From Tomitella fengzijianii (lineage in GTDB: Bacteria; Actinomycetota; Actinomycetes; Mycobacteriales; Mycobacteriaceae): 64,000 nt of DNA. Under the pieces are notes generated by a model, which worked only from the letters and a program-made list of their open reading frames with translations, had not been told where the DNA came from and did no database searches. This document shows positions 28,201 through 38,207 of this stretch, piece after piece. The stretch is taken from NCBI RefSeq assembly GCF_007559025.1, contig NZ_CP041765.1, positions 2,476,679 to 2,540,678 on the forward strand, given 5' to 3'. The stretch's first letter is position 1. The number at the start of each line of letters is the position of its first letter. A program made the position numbers and the translations under genes.

Positions 28201-28628
28201 TCCGACGGCGCACGAGGGCCGCGTTGGCGGGCCTGATCCCCGTACTGGCGATCGTCACGGCATGCGGCTCGGGCGCCGATGCGGGCTCCGCCCCCGCGCC
28301 GTCGGCGGTCACTCCGCCGAGCGCGGCCACCGCACCCGAACGCTCACAGGCACAGGAGGCCGGCCGCACCATGGCCGAGCCGGGGCCGGGATTCGCGCGT
28401 GCCCTCACCGACCGCGGCATTCCCGCCGAGAAGCTGGGCGATGCCGCGACGCTCGCCCAGCTGGCGCGGGGGATCTGCAGCCAAGACGCGGCCGGGATGC
28501 CCGCCGCGGAGATCCGCGAGCATCTGGCCCCGGTTCTCCGCTATGCCCAGTCGCTGGTCGGCGACGCGATGAACGTGGACCAACTCTCCGCGTCGTTCAT
28601 CGATTCCGCGCGGCAGACCAGCTGTTGA
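28197..28628 (+). CDS. Small lipoprotein with a DUF732-like domain
   Basis: 143 residues. Signal peptide with lipobox IVTAC (Cys23), followed by a Ser/Pro/Ala linker and a compact C-terminal domain (ARALTDRGIPAEKLGDAATLAQLARGICSQ...VDQLSASFIDSARQTSC) containing two Cys that could pair. This matches the mycobacterial DUF732 pattern of short secreted proteins. Its GTG overlaps the helR stop as GTGA, so it is co-transcribed with and translationally coupled to an RNA polymerase motor gene, which is odd for an envelope protein. Confidence 0.75.
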   Translation: MIRRRTRAALAGLIPVLAIVTACGSGADAGSAPAPSAVTPPSAATAPERSQAQEAGRTMAEPGPGFARALTDRGIPAEKLGDAATLAQLARGICSQDAAGMPAAEIREHLAPVLRYAQSLVGDAMNVDQLSASFIDSARQTSC

Positions 28629-28652
28629 CCTGACGGGGCGGAACAAGTGAGC

Positions 28653-28680
28653 GCGGCGGGCATGATGGAATGACCGCCGC
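28653..28680. terminator. Hairpin between convergent lipoprotein and stress-protein genes
   Basis: GCGGCGG (28653-28659) and CCGCCGC (28674-28680) form a 7-bp stem with a 14-nt loop in the 55-bp gap between converging genes. No U tract. It could end transcription from both sides, but the call rests only on position and pairing. Confidence 0.35.
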
Positions 28681-28683
28681 CGG

Positions 28684-29133
28684 TCAGCGCACCGTGTGCA
28701 CGATGAGGACGTCGCTGTGCGCCTTGCGCGCCACGTCCGAGGGAACCGACCCGAGCAGCCGGCCGGTGATCGTGTTCAGCCCGCGGTTGCCCACCACGAG
28801 GAGGTCCGCGGAGACGTCGTTGGTCAGCTTCAGCAGCGACTCCACCGGCGGCCCCACGATGGAGCGCTCCTCGATGTTCGTCGCACCGGCCCCGCGCGCC
28901 CGCTCGTTGGCGGTACGCAGGATCTCGTAAGTGGGTGCCGCGCCGTGCACCTGGTAGGCGTCTTCGCGGAGCTGGTCGGATGCCGACTCGACGCTGCGCG
29001 GATCCGACGGGAAATATGCGCAGGCGATGACGAGCTTGGCGGTCGACCCGGCGATGCTCGCGGCGCGTTGCACTGCCTTCAGGGACGATTCCGACCCGTC
29101 GGTCCCCACCACGACGGTCGTGTATTCGCTCAT
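28684..29133 (-). CDS. Universal stress protein (USP) family, Rv1636-like
   Basis: 149 residues, one USP domain: VVVGTDGSESSLKAVQRAA at the N-terminus, and the nucleotide-binding loop VVGNRGLNTITGRLLGSVPSDVARKAHSDVLIVH, which has the GxxG-x9-GS/T pattern. It is the positional equivalent of M. tuberculosis Rv1636, a USP reported to bind cAMP. ATG at 29133 with GGAATGA-like weak ribosome-binding site. Convergent with the helR lipoprotein gene. Confidence 0.9.
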   Translation of the reverse strand: MSEYTTVVVGTDGSESSLKAVQRAASIAGSTAKLVIACAYFPSDPRSVESASDQLREDAYQVHGAAPTYEILRTANERARGAGATNIEERSIVGPPVESLLKLTNDVSADLLVVGNRGLNTITGRLLGSVPSDVARKAHSDVLIVHTVR

Positions 29134-29161
29134 TCATTCCTCCATGTCGGGGCGGCGGTCC

Positions 29162-29226
29162 CGCGGCATGTGCCGCGCCGGTCCCGTGCCCGGCGGTTCC
29201 TGGTGCGGTGGTTCCTGGTGCGGTGG
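29162..29226. repeat. Dyad and 15-bp tandem repeat upstream of the stress-protein gene
   Basis: CGCGGCATGTGCCGCG (29162-29177) is an inverted repeat with 7-bp arms. Next to it, GCGGTGGTTCCTGGT occurs at 29205-29219, preceded by a 13/15 copy at 29190-29204 and followed by a half copy to 29226. All lie 29-93 bp upstream of the USP start, inside its likely promoter or leader. I found no gene in 29134-29382. Confidence 0.6.
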
Positions 29227-29382
29227 CAGCCCGTTCGACCACCGCATTCTGCGGCTCCGCCGCGACACGACGCGATCGCCGTGCCGCGGCGTCCCGCGTC
29301 CCACGCTGACCTTATCGTCAGTCGGCTGTTCACACATACTTTTGCCGAGGGTTCCACGCAGGTTCGCGCTGCACGGCGCGTT

Positions 29383-31545
<2,163 letters not shown>

Positions 31546-31610
31546 GCAACCAGGCTAACCGCAGGGACCGACGACTTCGCACCGTCGTACGCACGGCGGC
31601 GCGGTGGCCG

Positions 31611-32939
31611 TCACCGTCCCCTCGCCGCAGTGAGCTCCTCGATCTCGCGCTCGACCTGGCTGCGGTAGCCGATGACGTTCCAGTCGCCGGAATCCGCCTC
31701 TTCGCCGAGCCTGTGCAGGTCCTCGGTGAACAGCATCCGGCCGCCCGTACGCCCGACGAGCCCATCGATGCGGCCGTCCAGCGATTCCGCGCGCTGCGCC
31801 GCGCTCTCCGCGCGCAGCCCGGCATCGAGCCGATCCATCGCTTCCGCGATGCGGTCGAACGACACGAGCCTCTCGACAAGCCGGTCCCAGACCGGCCGCA
31901 GGGCCCGTGAGCGCGCGTCGACCTCGCCGAGCGCCCGCCCGCCGGACGCCGAGGACCGCGCCGCCGCCAGCTCGCCGGCCAAGCTCTGCAGCTCTGCCGA
32001 GTCCCTCGACAGTTCCACCAGCTCGCCGGCGAGATCCACCCGGCCCCGGTGCACCGCGAACGCCTCCGAATTCCACGCCTCCGAACGCCGGATCCTGTCG
32101 AAGTACCGGCCGCACAGGTACACGAGAGTCTCGTAGGGGTCGTGGAACGGCGCACCCGGCTGCGTGTGCCGGGCCTGCTCCCCCGCCCCTGCCCCCGCCC
32201 ACCGCTCGATGCGCTGCAGCGCCGCCGGCACCGCGGCGGCGGCACCGTCGCCGCGGCCGCCGGAACCCGTCCTGCGGCCGGCCGCCGCATCCCACTTTGT
32301 CGCTGCGAGGTCCACCAGGTCGGCCACCGCCGCCTGCCCGAACCCGGCGATGCGCCCGCGCCCCTGCGACTCCGGCGCGGGAGTCCAGCACAGCAGCCCG
32401 AACACCTGCTCCCGCTGGTCGAGCGTCAGGTGGATCCCCTCGCGGCGTTCGCGCCGCACGCCCCGCAGCCCGCCGCCGTGCACCACCAGCGACGCCGCGA
32501 CCCGGGAACGGGTCGCGCCGAGCTGCCGGCGCAGCAGGTCCGCTCGGCGATTGCGCAGCATCGCACGCGCCCCGCCCGGCACCGCCGCCGCACCGGCATC
32601 GAATTCACGCAGCCGAGCCGCGTCGCTCCGGAGCCCGGTGTAGTCGCCGATCGCGGGAACCCCGACCCCCGCACGCGCCCGCGCGGTGAGCACCGCGCGC
32701 AGCGCATCCCCGGAACGCCCCGCCGCGATGTACAGCGCGGCCAGGTCGGACAGGTCCGGCACAGGACCCGGGATCACCGAGCGGGCGCACCACGTGTGCA
32801 GCGCCGCCACGCGCCGCGCCCGCTGCGCGTCCCCCTCGCGCGCCGCCGCGCCGGGGGCCCGTCCTCCGCCCGTACCACCCGCACCACCTGCGCCGCCGTC
32901 GCCGTCGCCGTCGCCGAAAGGTTCACCGCCCATCGACAC
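31611..32939 (-). CDS. Hypothetical protein, unrecognised, upstream of uvrB
   Basis: 442 residues; no family recognised. It starts at GTG 32939 (or ATG 32933) with GGGAGG 4 nt before the GTG, which supports a real gene. Residues 1-35 are Gly/Asp-rich and disordered. The next ~130 residues are helical (PDLSDLAALYIAAGRSGDALRAVL, then MLRNRRADLLRRQLGATRSRVAASL). A Trp/Phe-containing block follows (TLDQREQVFGLLCWTP), a Gly/Ala linker near 240, then YETLVYLCGRYFDRIRRSEAW and a long charged helical region (~300-442) with coiled-coil character. No signal peptide or TM helix. It occupies the slot between DUF402/coaE and uvrB, 65 bp from uvrB. Confidence 0.7.
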   Translation of the reverse strand: MSMGGEPFGDGDGDGGAGGAGGTGGGRAPGAAAREGDAQRARRVAALHTWCARSVIPGPVPDLSDLAALYIAAGRSGDALRAVLTARARAGVGVPAIGDYTGLRSDAARLREFDAGAAAVPGGARAMLRNRRADLLRRQLGATRSRVAASLVVHGGGLRGVRRERREGIHLTLDQREQVFGLLCWTPAPESQGRGRIAGFGQAAVADLVDLAATKWDAAAGRRTGSGGRGDGAAAAVPAALQRIERWAGAGAGEQARHTQPGAPFHDPYETLVYLCGRYFDRIRRSEAWNSEAFAVHRGRVDLAGELVELSRDSAELQSLAGELAAARSSASGGRALGEVDARSRALRPVWDRLVERLVSFDRIAEAMDRLDAGLRAESAAQRAESLDGRIDGLVGRTGGRMLFTEDLHRLGEEADSGDWNVIGYRSQVEREIEELTAARGR

Positions 32940-33048
32940 TCCGCCTCCCGTTCACCGCGTACCCGTCCAGGATGCCGGAATCGCCGACGGCGCGCACCGT
33001 GCGGAAGTCCGCACGCGCCGCGCCGCCGCGTGCGATGCTGGCGGTGTC

Positions 33049-33585
33049 ATGAGCGACGCCCCCGCCCGGCCCCCGCATGCCGCCGCACACCCGCCCAAGC
33101 ACGAGACCTTCGACCTGCGCGCGAAGACCAATACCGACCCGAAAGGCTTCGTCCGCCCGGTCGACGAGTACCGCGTCGAGGGGTGGGGCCTGTACATGGC
33201 ACGCCCCGCCGACCACGAGCGGTTCCACTACCTGGAGTCCTGGCTGCTTCCCGGCCCGGCGCTGCGCGTATCGGTCTTCCACTTCACCCCGGGGAACGAG
33301 CAGGACCAGGACCACTACGTGGACATCGGCGCGTTCGAGGACCGCGGCGGAAAGTGGACCGCCGAGGACCACTACCTCGATCTGGTGGTCCGGACGGGAC
33401 GGGACACCGAGGTCCTCGACGTCGATGAGCTGTTCGACGCCGTCGCCGCCGGATTCCTCACCGGGCGCGCGGCGGAGACCGCCGTGCTGCGGGCGTTCGC
33501 CGCCGTCGACGGCATCGCCGCGCACGGCCACGATCTCATCGCCTGGCTCGCCGCGCGGGGAACGCCCATCACCTTCCGGGATTGA
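33049..33585 (+). CDS. DUF402 family protein
   Basis: 178 residues from ATG 33049 (MSDAPARPPHAAAHPPKHETFDLR). The conserved DUF402 core is LRVSVFHFTPGNEQDQDHYVDIGAFEDRGGKWTAEDHYLDLVVRTGRDTEVLDVDELFDAVAAGFL, with the acidic YLDLVV and DVDEL motifs. DUF402 members of known function are nucleotide phosphatases or hydrolases that use these acidic residues for metal binding; activity here is inference. Transcribed divergently from the 442-residue unknown gene and converging on coaE (29-bp gap). Confidence 0.8.
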   Translation: MSDAPARPPHAAAHPPKHETFDLRAKTNTDPKGFVRPVDEYRVEGWGLYMARPADHERFHYLESWLLPGPALRVSVFHFTPGNEQDQDHYVDIGAFEDRGGKWTAEDHYLDLVVRTGRDTEVLDVDELFDAVAAGFLTGRAAETAVLRAFAAVDGIAAHGHDLIAWLAARGTPITFRD

Positions 33586-33614
33586 CACCGCCCACCGCAC
33601 CCGGACGCGGGCGC

Positions 33615-34517
33615 CTACCCGACGACGTCGACCATCGCGGCCGCGCCCGGGTCCGCACTGCGGAACCGGGAAGCGCCGGCCCTGACCAGTCCCGCCCCCG
33701 GCATGCGCGCGGCCATCGAGTCCGCCGTCGCCCCGGCTGCCGGCCGCACCGTCGCCTCGACGCCTGCGTCGGCGCCGCGTGATTCGACCTCTGCGGCGTC
33801 CGCTCCGAGCACCACCCGCAGGCGCTGCGCAAGGCGGCGCGCCGCCCCCGCCGCGCCGTCGGCGTTCGCGGCCACCGCCGCCTTCGGATCCGGCCGGGCT
33901 GTGTCGCCCGCGGCCAGGTTGCGCGCGAACGGCACCAGCCGGTGCTCCCACAGCTGCTCCACCGCGTGATCCAGCGCGCCCGCGGGCCCGGAATTGTCCA
34001 GCCACACGTCGGCCACAGCGCGCCGCTGTTCCCCGGTGGCCTGCGCGGCGATGCGCGCACGGGCGTCGGATTCGTCCAACCCGCGACTGCCGACGAGGCG
34101 CGACACGCGCGTGTCCTCATCGGCGTCGACGACGACGACCACGTGGAACAAGGGCCCCATCGAGCCCTCCACCAGCAGCGGGATGTCCTGGACGACGATC
34201 GAGCCGGCGGGTGCGGCATCGATCCGCTCCTGGGTCCTGGCGCCGATCCGCGGATGCAGGATCGCGTTGAGCCGCAGACGTGAGGACTCGTCGGCGAAGG
34301 CCACCGCCGCCAACGCCGGCCGGTCCAGCGTGCCGTCCGGCGACAGGATCGACTTTCCGAACTCCGCCGCCAGCTCCGCCAGGCCGGGTGTGCCCGGTTC
34401 GACGACCTCACGGGCGATCGCATCGGCGTCGATCACCGTCGCGCCGGCGCGCGCGAGCACCGCCGCCACCGTCGACTTGCCCGCCCCGATTCCTCCGGTC
34501 AAACCCACTCTCAGCAC
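33615..34517 (-). CDS. coaE: Dephospho-CoA kinase with a truncated C-terminal extension
   Basis: Final step of coenzyme A synthesis (ATP + dephospho-CoA). GTG 34517 gives 300 residues beginning VLRVGLTGGIGAGKS, with P-loop at residues 8-15, DADAIAREVVEPGTPGL and VVQDIPLLVE. The kinase domain ends near residue 205. In mycobacteria CoaE carries a C-terminal UPF0157 (GrpB-like) domain and reaches about 400 residues; here the tail is only ~95 residues (AARRLAQRLRVVLGADAAEV...SRFRSADPGAAAMVDVVG) and looks like a shortened or decayed remnant. Lies downstream of rpsA after a strong hairpin. Confidence 0.93.
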   Translation of the reverse strand: MLRVGLTGGIGAGKSTVAAVLARAGATVIDADAIAREVVEPGTPGLAELAAEFGKSILSPDGTLDRPALAAVAFADESSRLRLNAILHPRIGARTQERIDAAPAGSIVVQDIPLLVEGSMGPLFHVVVVVDADEDTRVSRLVGSRGLDESDARARIAAQATGEQRRAVADVWLDNSGPAGALDHAVEQLWEHRLVPFARNLAAGDTARPDPKAAVAANADGAAGAARRLAQRLRVVLGADAAEVESRGADAGVEATVRPAAGATADSMAARMPGAGLVRAGASRFRSADPGAAAMVDVVG

Positions 34518-34583
34518 GCCGCCGAGTCTTCCACACGGCGGGCGGGTCACCGCCGACGGCACGGGACCGGGACCCGCAGACGC

Positions 34584-34622
34584 CACGGAGCCCCGGATCC
34601 GATGCGGATCCGGGGCTCCGTG
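34584..34622 (-). terminator. rpsA terminator hairpin
   Basis: A perfect 17-bp stem, CACGGAGCCCCGGATCC (34584-34600) with its complement at 34606-34622, closes a 5-nt loop between the rpsA stop and the coaE start. No U tract on the minus strand, as is usual for strong I-shaped hairpins in high-GC actinobacteria. It should limit read-through from rpsA into coaE. Confidence 0.75.
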
Positions 34623-34658
34623 CAGGTCACACCGGCGGGTGCCGGGGACTGCTGCCGA

Positions 34659-36143
34659 TCAGTTGCCGGCGAGCTTCTCACGCAGCGCGGCAAGCTGCTC
34701 GTCGCTCGCCAGCGAGCCGCCGGAGGCGGCCGGCGCGGGGCTGCCCGACGACGACTGCGACGCGGCCGCCGGGGCGCCCTCGTCCTCGCCGCCCGACGAG
34801 TAGCTGCCGCCCGCGGCCTCTTCCGCCGCGGCCGCCGCCATCTTCTCGATCTGCGCGGTGTGCAGGCGGTGACGGCGCTCCGCCTCCTGGTAGCGCGCCT
34901 CCCACGCCTGACGCTGCTCGTCGAAGCCCTCGAGCCACTCGTTGGTCTCCGAGTCGAAGCCCTCGGGGAAGATGTAGTTGCCCTGCTCGTCGTAGCTGTC
35001 GGCCATGCCGTAACGCGAGGGATCGAACTCCTCGGTGTAGTCCTCGTTGGCCTGCTTGAGGCTCAGCGAGATGCGGCGGCGGTCCAGGTCGATGTCGATG
35101 ACCTTGACCATGGCGTCGTCGCCCACGGACACGACCTGGTCCGGGACCTCCACGTGGCGCTCGGCCAGCTCGGAGATGTGCACCAGGCCCTCGATGCCCT
35201 CCTCGACGCGGACGAACGCGCCGAACGGCACCAGCTTGGTGACCTTGCCCGGCACGATCTGGCCGATGGCGTGCGTGCGGGCGAACTGGCGCCACGGGTC
35301 TTCCTGGGTGGCCTTGAGCGACAGGGACACGCGCTCGCGGTCCATGTCGACGTCGAGCACCTCGACGGTGACCTCGTCGCCCACGGTGACGACCTCGGAC
35401 GGGTGGTCGATGTGCTTCCAGGACAGCTCGGACACGTGCACCAGGCCGTCGACGCCGCCGAGGTCGACGAACGCGCCGAAGTTGACGATCGAGGACACGG
35501 TGCCCTTGCGGACCTGTCCCTTCTGCAACTGGTGCAGGAACTCGCTGCGGACCTCCGACTGGGTCTGCTCCAGCCAGGCGCGACGCGAAAGGACCACGTT
35601 GTTGCGGTTCTTGTCCAGCTCGATGATCTTGGCCTCGATCTCCTTGCCGACGTACGGCTGCAGATCGCGGACGCGGCGCATCTCCACCAGCGATGCCGGC
35701 AGGAAGCCGCGCAGGCCGATGTCGAGGATGAGGCCGCCCTTGACGACCTCGATGACGGTGCCGGTGACGGCCTCGTCCTTCTCCTTGAGCTCCTCGATGG
35801 TGCCCCAGGCGCGCTCGTACTGGGCGCGCTTCTTCGACAGGATCAGCCGGCCGTCCTTGTCCTCCTTGGTGAGGACGAGGGCTTCGACCTCGTCGCCGAC
35901 GGCGACGACCTCGTTGGGATCGACGTCGTGCTTGATCGACAGCTCACGCGAGGGGATCACGCCCTCGGTCTTGTAGCCGATGTCGAGCAGCACCTCGTCG
36001 CGATCGACCTTGACGATCGTGCCCTCGACGATGTCGCCATCGTCGAAGTACTTGATCGTCTTGTCGACTGCGGCGAGGAAATCCTCGGCGGTGCCGATGT
36101 CGTTGACGGCGACCTGCGGCGAGGTGGAAGTAGAGGTGGGCAT
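34659..36143 (-). CDS. rpsA: 30S ribosomal protein S1
   Basis: mRNA-binding ribosomal protein; 494 residues, with four S1 domains between residues ~35 and ~360: GDIVEGTIVKVDRDEVLLDIGYKTEGVIP, DEAVTGTVIEVVKGGLILDIGLRGFLPAS, GQVRKGTVSSIVNFGAFVDLGGVDGLVHVSELSW and GQIVPGKVTKLVPFGAFVRVEEGIEGLVHISELA. The tail is acidic then Ser/Ala-rich with an SGGEDEG patch, as in actinobacterial S1. ATG 36143 with GGAG about 10 nt upstream. The frame stays open upstream through the 12-bp repeats to 36458, but that part lacks S1 similarity. Confidence 0.97.
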   Translation of the reverse strand: MPTSTSTSPQVAVNDIGTAEDFLAAVDKTIKYFDDGDIVEGTIVKVDRDEVLLDIGYKTEGVIPSRELSIKHDVDPNEVVAVGDEVEALVLTKEDKDGRLILSKKRAQYERAWGTIEELKEKDEAVTGTVIEVVKGGLILDIGLRGFLPASLVEMRRVRDLQPYVGKEIEAKIIELDKNRNNVVLSRRAWLEQTQSEVRSEFLHQLQKGQVRKGTVSSIVNFGAFVDLGGVDGLVHVSELSWKHIDHPSEVVTVGDEVTVEVLDVDMDRERVSLSLKATQEDPWRQFARTHAIGQIVPGKVTKLVPFGAFVRVEEGIEGLVHISELAERHVEVPDQVVSVGDDAMVKVIDIDLDRRRISLSLKQANEDYTEEFDPSRYGMADSYDEQGNYIFPEGFDSETNEWLEGFDEQRQAWEARYQEAERRHRLHTAQIEKMAAAAAEEAAGGSYSSGGEDEGAPAAASQSSSGSPAPAASGGSLASDEQLAALREKLAGN

Positions 36144-36474
36144 TGGGTGAGTAGCTCCGAAGGGGATTGTGGTTGTGTTGGCCGGCCCGCCCTGCAGTGC
36201 GGCCCGACGCATCTGTCGGTCAACTGGCATCCCGGCCGCTGCCGGGACGGCCGCCGGGACGATGGCCACAGTAGCCGCAGCCATCGCTGCGCCACTTGCT
36301 GCGGTCATCACTTGTGGCCATCGATGCGCCCAACGTTGTGTCGAACGTTGTGTCGAACGTTGTGTCGAACGTTGTGTCGAACGAGGTGCCCATCGATGCG
36401 GCCACCGCGAGCCCCTGCACCCGGGTGGGAACGCGGGGACACTCGCACCGCGCGACATTACTAGAGTTGCGTAG
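36144..36474. other. 331-bp divergent promoter region of rpsA and the methyltransferase gene
   Basis: Non-coding by inspection. It holds the rpsA leader, a CCCGG/CCGGG hairpin near 36231-36247, three copies of CCATCGMTGCG (36281, 36318, 36390) and the 4 x 12 bp array at 36332-36379. On the plus strand TAGAGT (36462-36467) lies 7 nt before the methyltransferase GTG. On the minus strand, possible rpsA elements are TTGACC near 36220 and TACTGT near 36270, neither convincing. Confidence 0.6.
36332..36379. repeat. Four perfect 12-bp tandem repeats upstream of rpsA
   Basis: AACGTTGTGTCG is repeated four times without a mismatch (36332-36379); the next 4 bases (AACG) begin a fifth copy. The unit is 50% G+C, much lower than its surroundings, and contains AACGTT (palindromic). 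The array is bracketed by direct copies of CCATCGATGCG at 36318 and 36390, 72 bp apart. Confidence 0.92.
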
Positions 36475-37365
36475 GTGCAGGCAAATGTGTATTCAGACGG
36501 CCAGGAGGGCGGCGGCCCCGACCGGCATCGGGGCGCGGAGGACGTGCTGGGCGAGGGCCGGGTGGTGCGGGTCGACCTGGGGTCCGAGGACAGCGAGCGG
36601 GCCAGCCGGCTGTGGTGGGACGCCGACGCCGACGACTATCACCGGACCCATGCCGGGTTCCTCGGCGTCGACGCCGAGGACGGGGACTTCCTCTGGTGCC
36701 CCGAGGGGCTGCGCGAGGCGGACGCGCAACTGCTCGGCCCGGCATCGGGCCTGGCCGGGATGCGGATACTCGAGGTCGGCTGCGGGTCGGCGCCCTGTGC
36801 GCGGTGGCTGGCCGCGCAGGGCGCGGAGGTCGTCGGGCTGGACCTGTCCATGGCGATGCTGCGCCGCGGCGCGCGGGCGATGGCGCACGGCCGCCCGGTA
36901 CCGCTGATCCAGGCCGGCGCCGAACGACTGCCGGTCCGCTCGCAGAGCTTCGACGCGGTGTGCTCGTCGTTCGGCGCGGTGCCCTTCGTCGCCGACTCGG
37001 CGGGTCTGATGCGCGAGGCGGCGCGCGCGCTGCGCCCCGGCGGCCGTTGGGTGTTCTCGGTCAACCACCCGATGCGCTGGGTGTTCCCCGACGATCCCGG
37101 CCCCCTGGGCCTCACCGCGGCGGTGCCGTACTTCGACCGCGCACCGTATGTGGAGGTCGACGACACCGGCCGGCCGATCTACGTGGAGCATCACCGGACC
37201 ATCGGCGACCGGGTCCGCGAGATCACCGCGGCGGGCATGGTGCTCGAGGACATCGTCGAGCCGGAGTGGCCCGAGCACCTCGAGCGCGAGTGGGGGCAAT
37301 GGAGCCCGCTGCGCGGACGCATCTTCCCGGGCACCGCGATCTTCTGCTGCCGCAAGCCCGAGTGA
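36475..37365 (+). CDS. Class I SAM-dependent methyltransferase
   Basis: 296 residues. Rossmann-fold methyltransferase with motif I ILEVGCGSAPCARWL near residue 99, motif II VVGLDLSMAMLRRG, QAGAERLPVRSQSFDAVCSSFGAVPFV (motif IV) and LRPGGRWVFSVNHPMRW (post-motif). The N-terminal 60 residues carry WWDADADDYHRTHAGFLG, common in actinobacterial small-molecule/tRNA-type methyltransferases of unknown target. GTG at 36475 follows TAGAGT by 7 nt with no Shine-Dalgarno, suggesting a leaderless mRNA. Confidence 0.85.
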   Translation: MQANVYSDGQEGGGPDRHRGAEDVLGEGRVVRVDLGSEDSERASRLWWDADADDYHRTHAGFLGVDAEDGDFLWCPEGLREADAQLLGPASGLAGMRILEVGCGSAPCARWLAAQGAEVVGLDLSMAMLRRGARAMAHGRPVPLIQAGAERLPVRSQSFDAVCSSFGAVPFVADSAGLMREAARALRPGGRWVFSVNHPMRWVFPDDPGPLGLTAAVPYFDRAPYVEVDDTGRPIYVEHHRTIGDRVREITAAGMVLEDIVEPEWPEHLEREWGQWSPLRGRIFPGTAIFCCRKPE

Positions 37366-37385
37366 CCCGGGCCGGTCCGCGCCCC

Positions 37386-38207
37386 TCAGAGCAGTTTGGA
37401 CAGGAACGCCTGGGTGCGCTCGTGCCGCGGGTTCTCGAGCAGATCGTGCGGCGGCCCGGACTCCACCACCACTCCCCCGTCCATGAACACCAAGGTGTCC
37501 GCCACCTCGCGGGCGAAGCCCATCTCGTGGGTCACCACCACCATCGTCATGCCCTCGGAGGCGAGGTTCTTCATCACCTCCAGCACGTCGCCCACCAGCT
37601 CCGGGTCGAGCGCCGACGTGGGCTCGTCGAAGAGCATCAGCTTGGGCTCCATCGCCAGCGCCCGGGCGATGGCCACCCGCTGCTGTTGGCCGCCGGAGAG
37701 CTGCGCGGGGTACGCATCGGCCTTCGCGGCCAGGCCCACCTGCGCGAGCAGCGCGGCTCCCTTTTCGAGGGCGTCCTTCTTGCGCATTCCCCGGACCAGC
37801 ATCGGCGCCTCGATGACGTTCTCCAGCGCGGTGCGGTGCGGAAACAGGTTGAAATGCTGGAAAACCATCCCGATGTCGCGCCGTTGCCGGGCGGCCTGCC
37901 GGGGGTGCAGCTCGAATATCCTGCCGCCCCGCTCGCTGTAACCGACCAGCTCCCCGTCCACGTACAGCCGGCCCGCGTCGACCCTCTCGAGGTGATTGAT
38001 GCAGCGCAGGAAGGTGGACTTGCCCGAGCCGGACGGCCCGATCAGGCACAGCACCTTCCCGCGTTGCACCTCGAGTGAGACGCCCTTGAGCACCTTGAGC
38101 GCCCCATAGTTCTTGCAGACCTGGTCCGCCAGCACCATCGGGGGCGCCGACGCCTCGGCGGGCCGGCCCGTCCCGGCGCCCCGCGCCATCGCATCGTCCG
38201 TCGTCAT
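37386..38207 (-). CDS. Polar amino-acid ABC importer, ATP-binding subunit
   Basis: 273 residues. Walker [17 protein letters not shown]-loop [24 protein letters not shown], signature [15 protein letters not shown], Walker [21 protein letters not shown] and H-loop [15 protein letters not shown]: the GlnQ/HisP/GluA subfamily pattern. An unstructured 24-residue N-terminus precedes the domain. The ATG overlaps the permease stop by 1 nt (TGATG). Last of the three-gene order binding protein, permease, ATPase. Confidence 0.94.
   Translation of the reverse strand: MTTDDAMARGAGTGRPAEASAPPMVLADQVCKNYGALKVLKGVSLEVQRGKVLCLIGPSGSGKSTFLRCINHLERVDAGRLYVDGELVGYSERGGRIFELHPRQAARQRRDIGMVFQHFNLFPHRTALENVIEAPMLVRGMRKKDALEKGAALLAQVGLAAKADAYPAQLSGGQQQRVAIARALAMEPKLMLFDEPTSALDPELVGDVLEVMKNLASEGMTMVVVTHEMGFAREVADTLVFMDGGVVVESGPPHDLLENPRHERTQAFLSKLL

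Noticed and set aside
32049-33428. 459-codon plus-strand frame opposite the unknown 442-residue gene
   Set aside because: Arg/Pro/His-rich shadow; the minus-strand gene has a ribosome-binding site and plausible helical segments, and the frame runs out of phase into the DUF402 gene.
36332-36379. LexA boxes inside the 12-bp repeats (TCGAAC followed by TGTCGA)
   Set aside because: Each junction matches 10 of 12 positions, but this follows from the repeat itself, and S1 is not an expected SOS gene; no -10 box is overlapped.
36144-36458. N-terminal extension of S1 through the 12-bp repeats (RSTQ repeats)
   Set aside because: The frame is open only because the repeat is a multiple of 3; S1 conservation starts after 36143 where a normal ATG and GGAG are present.
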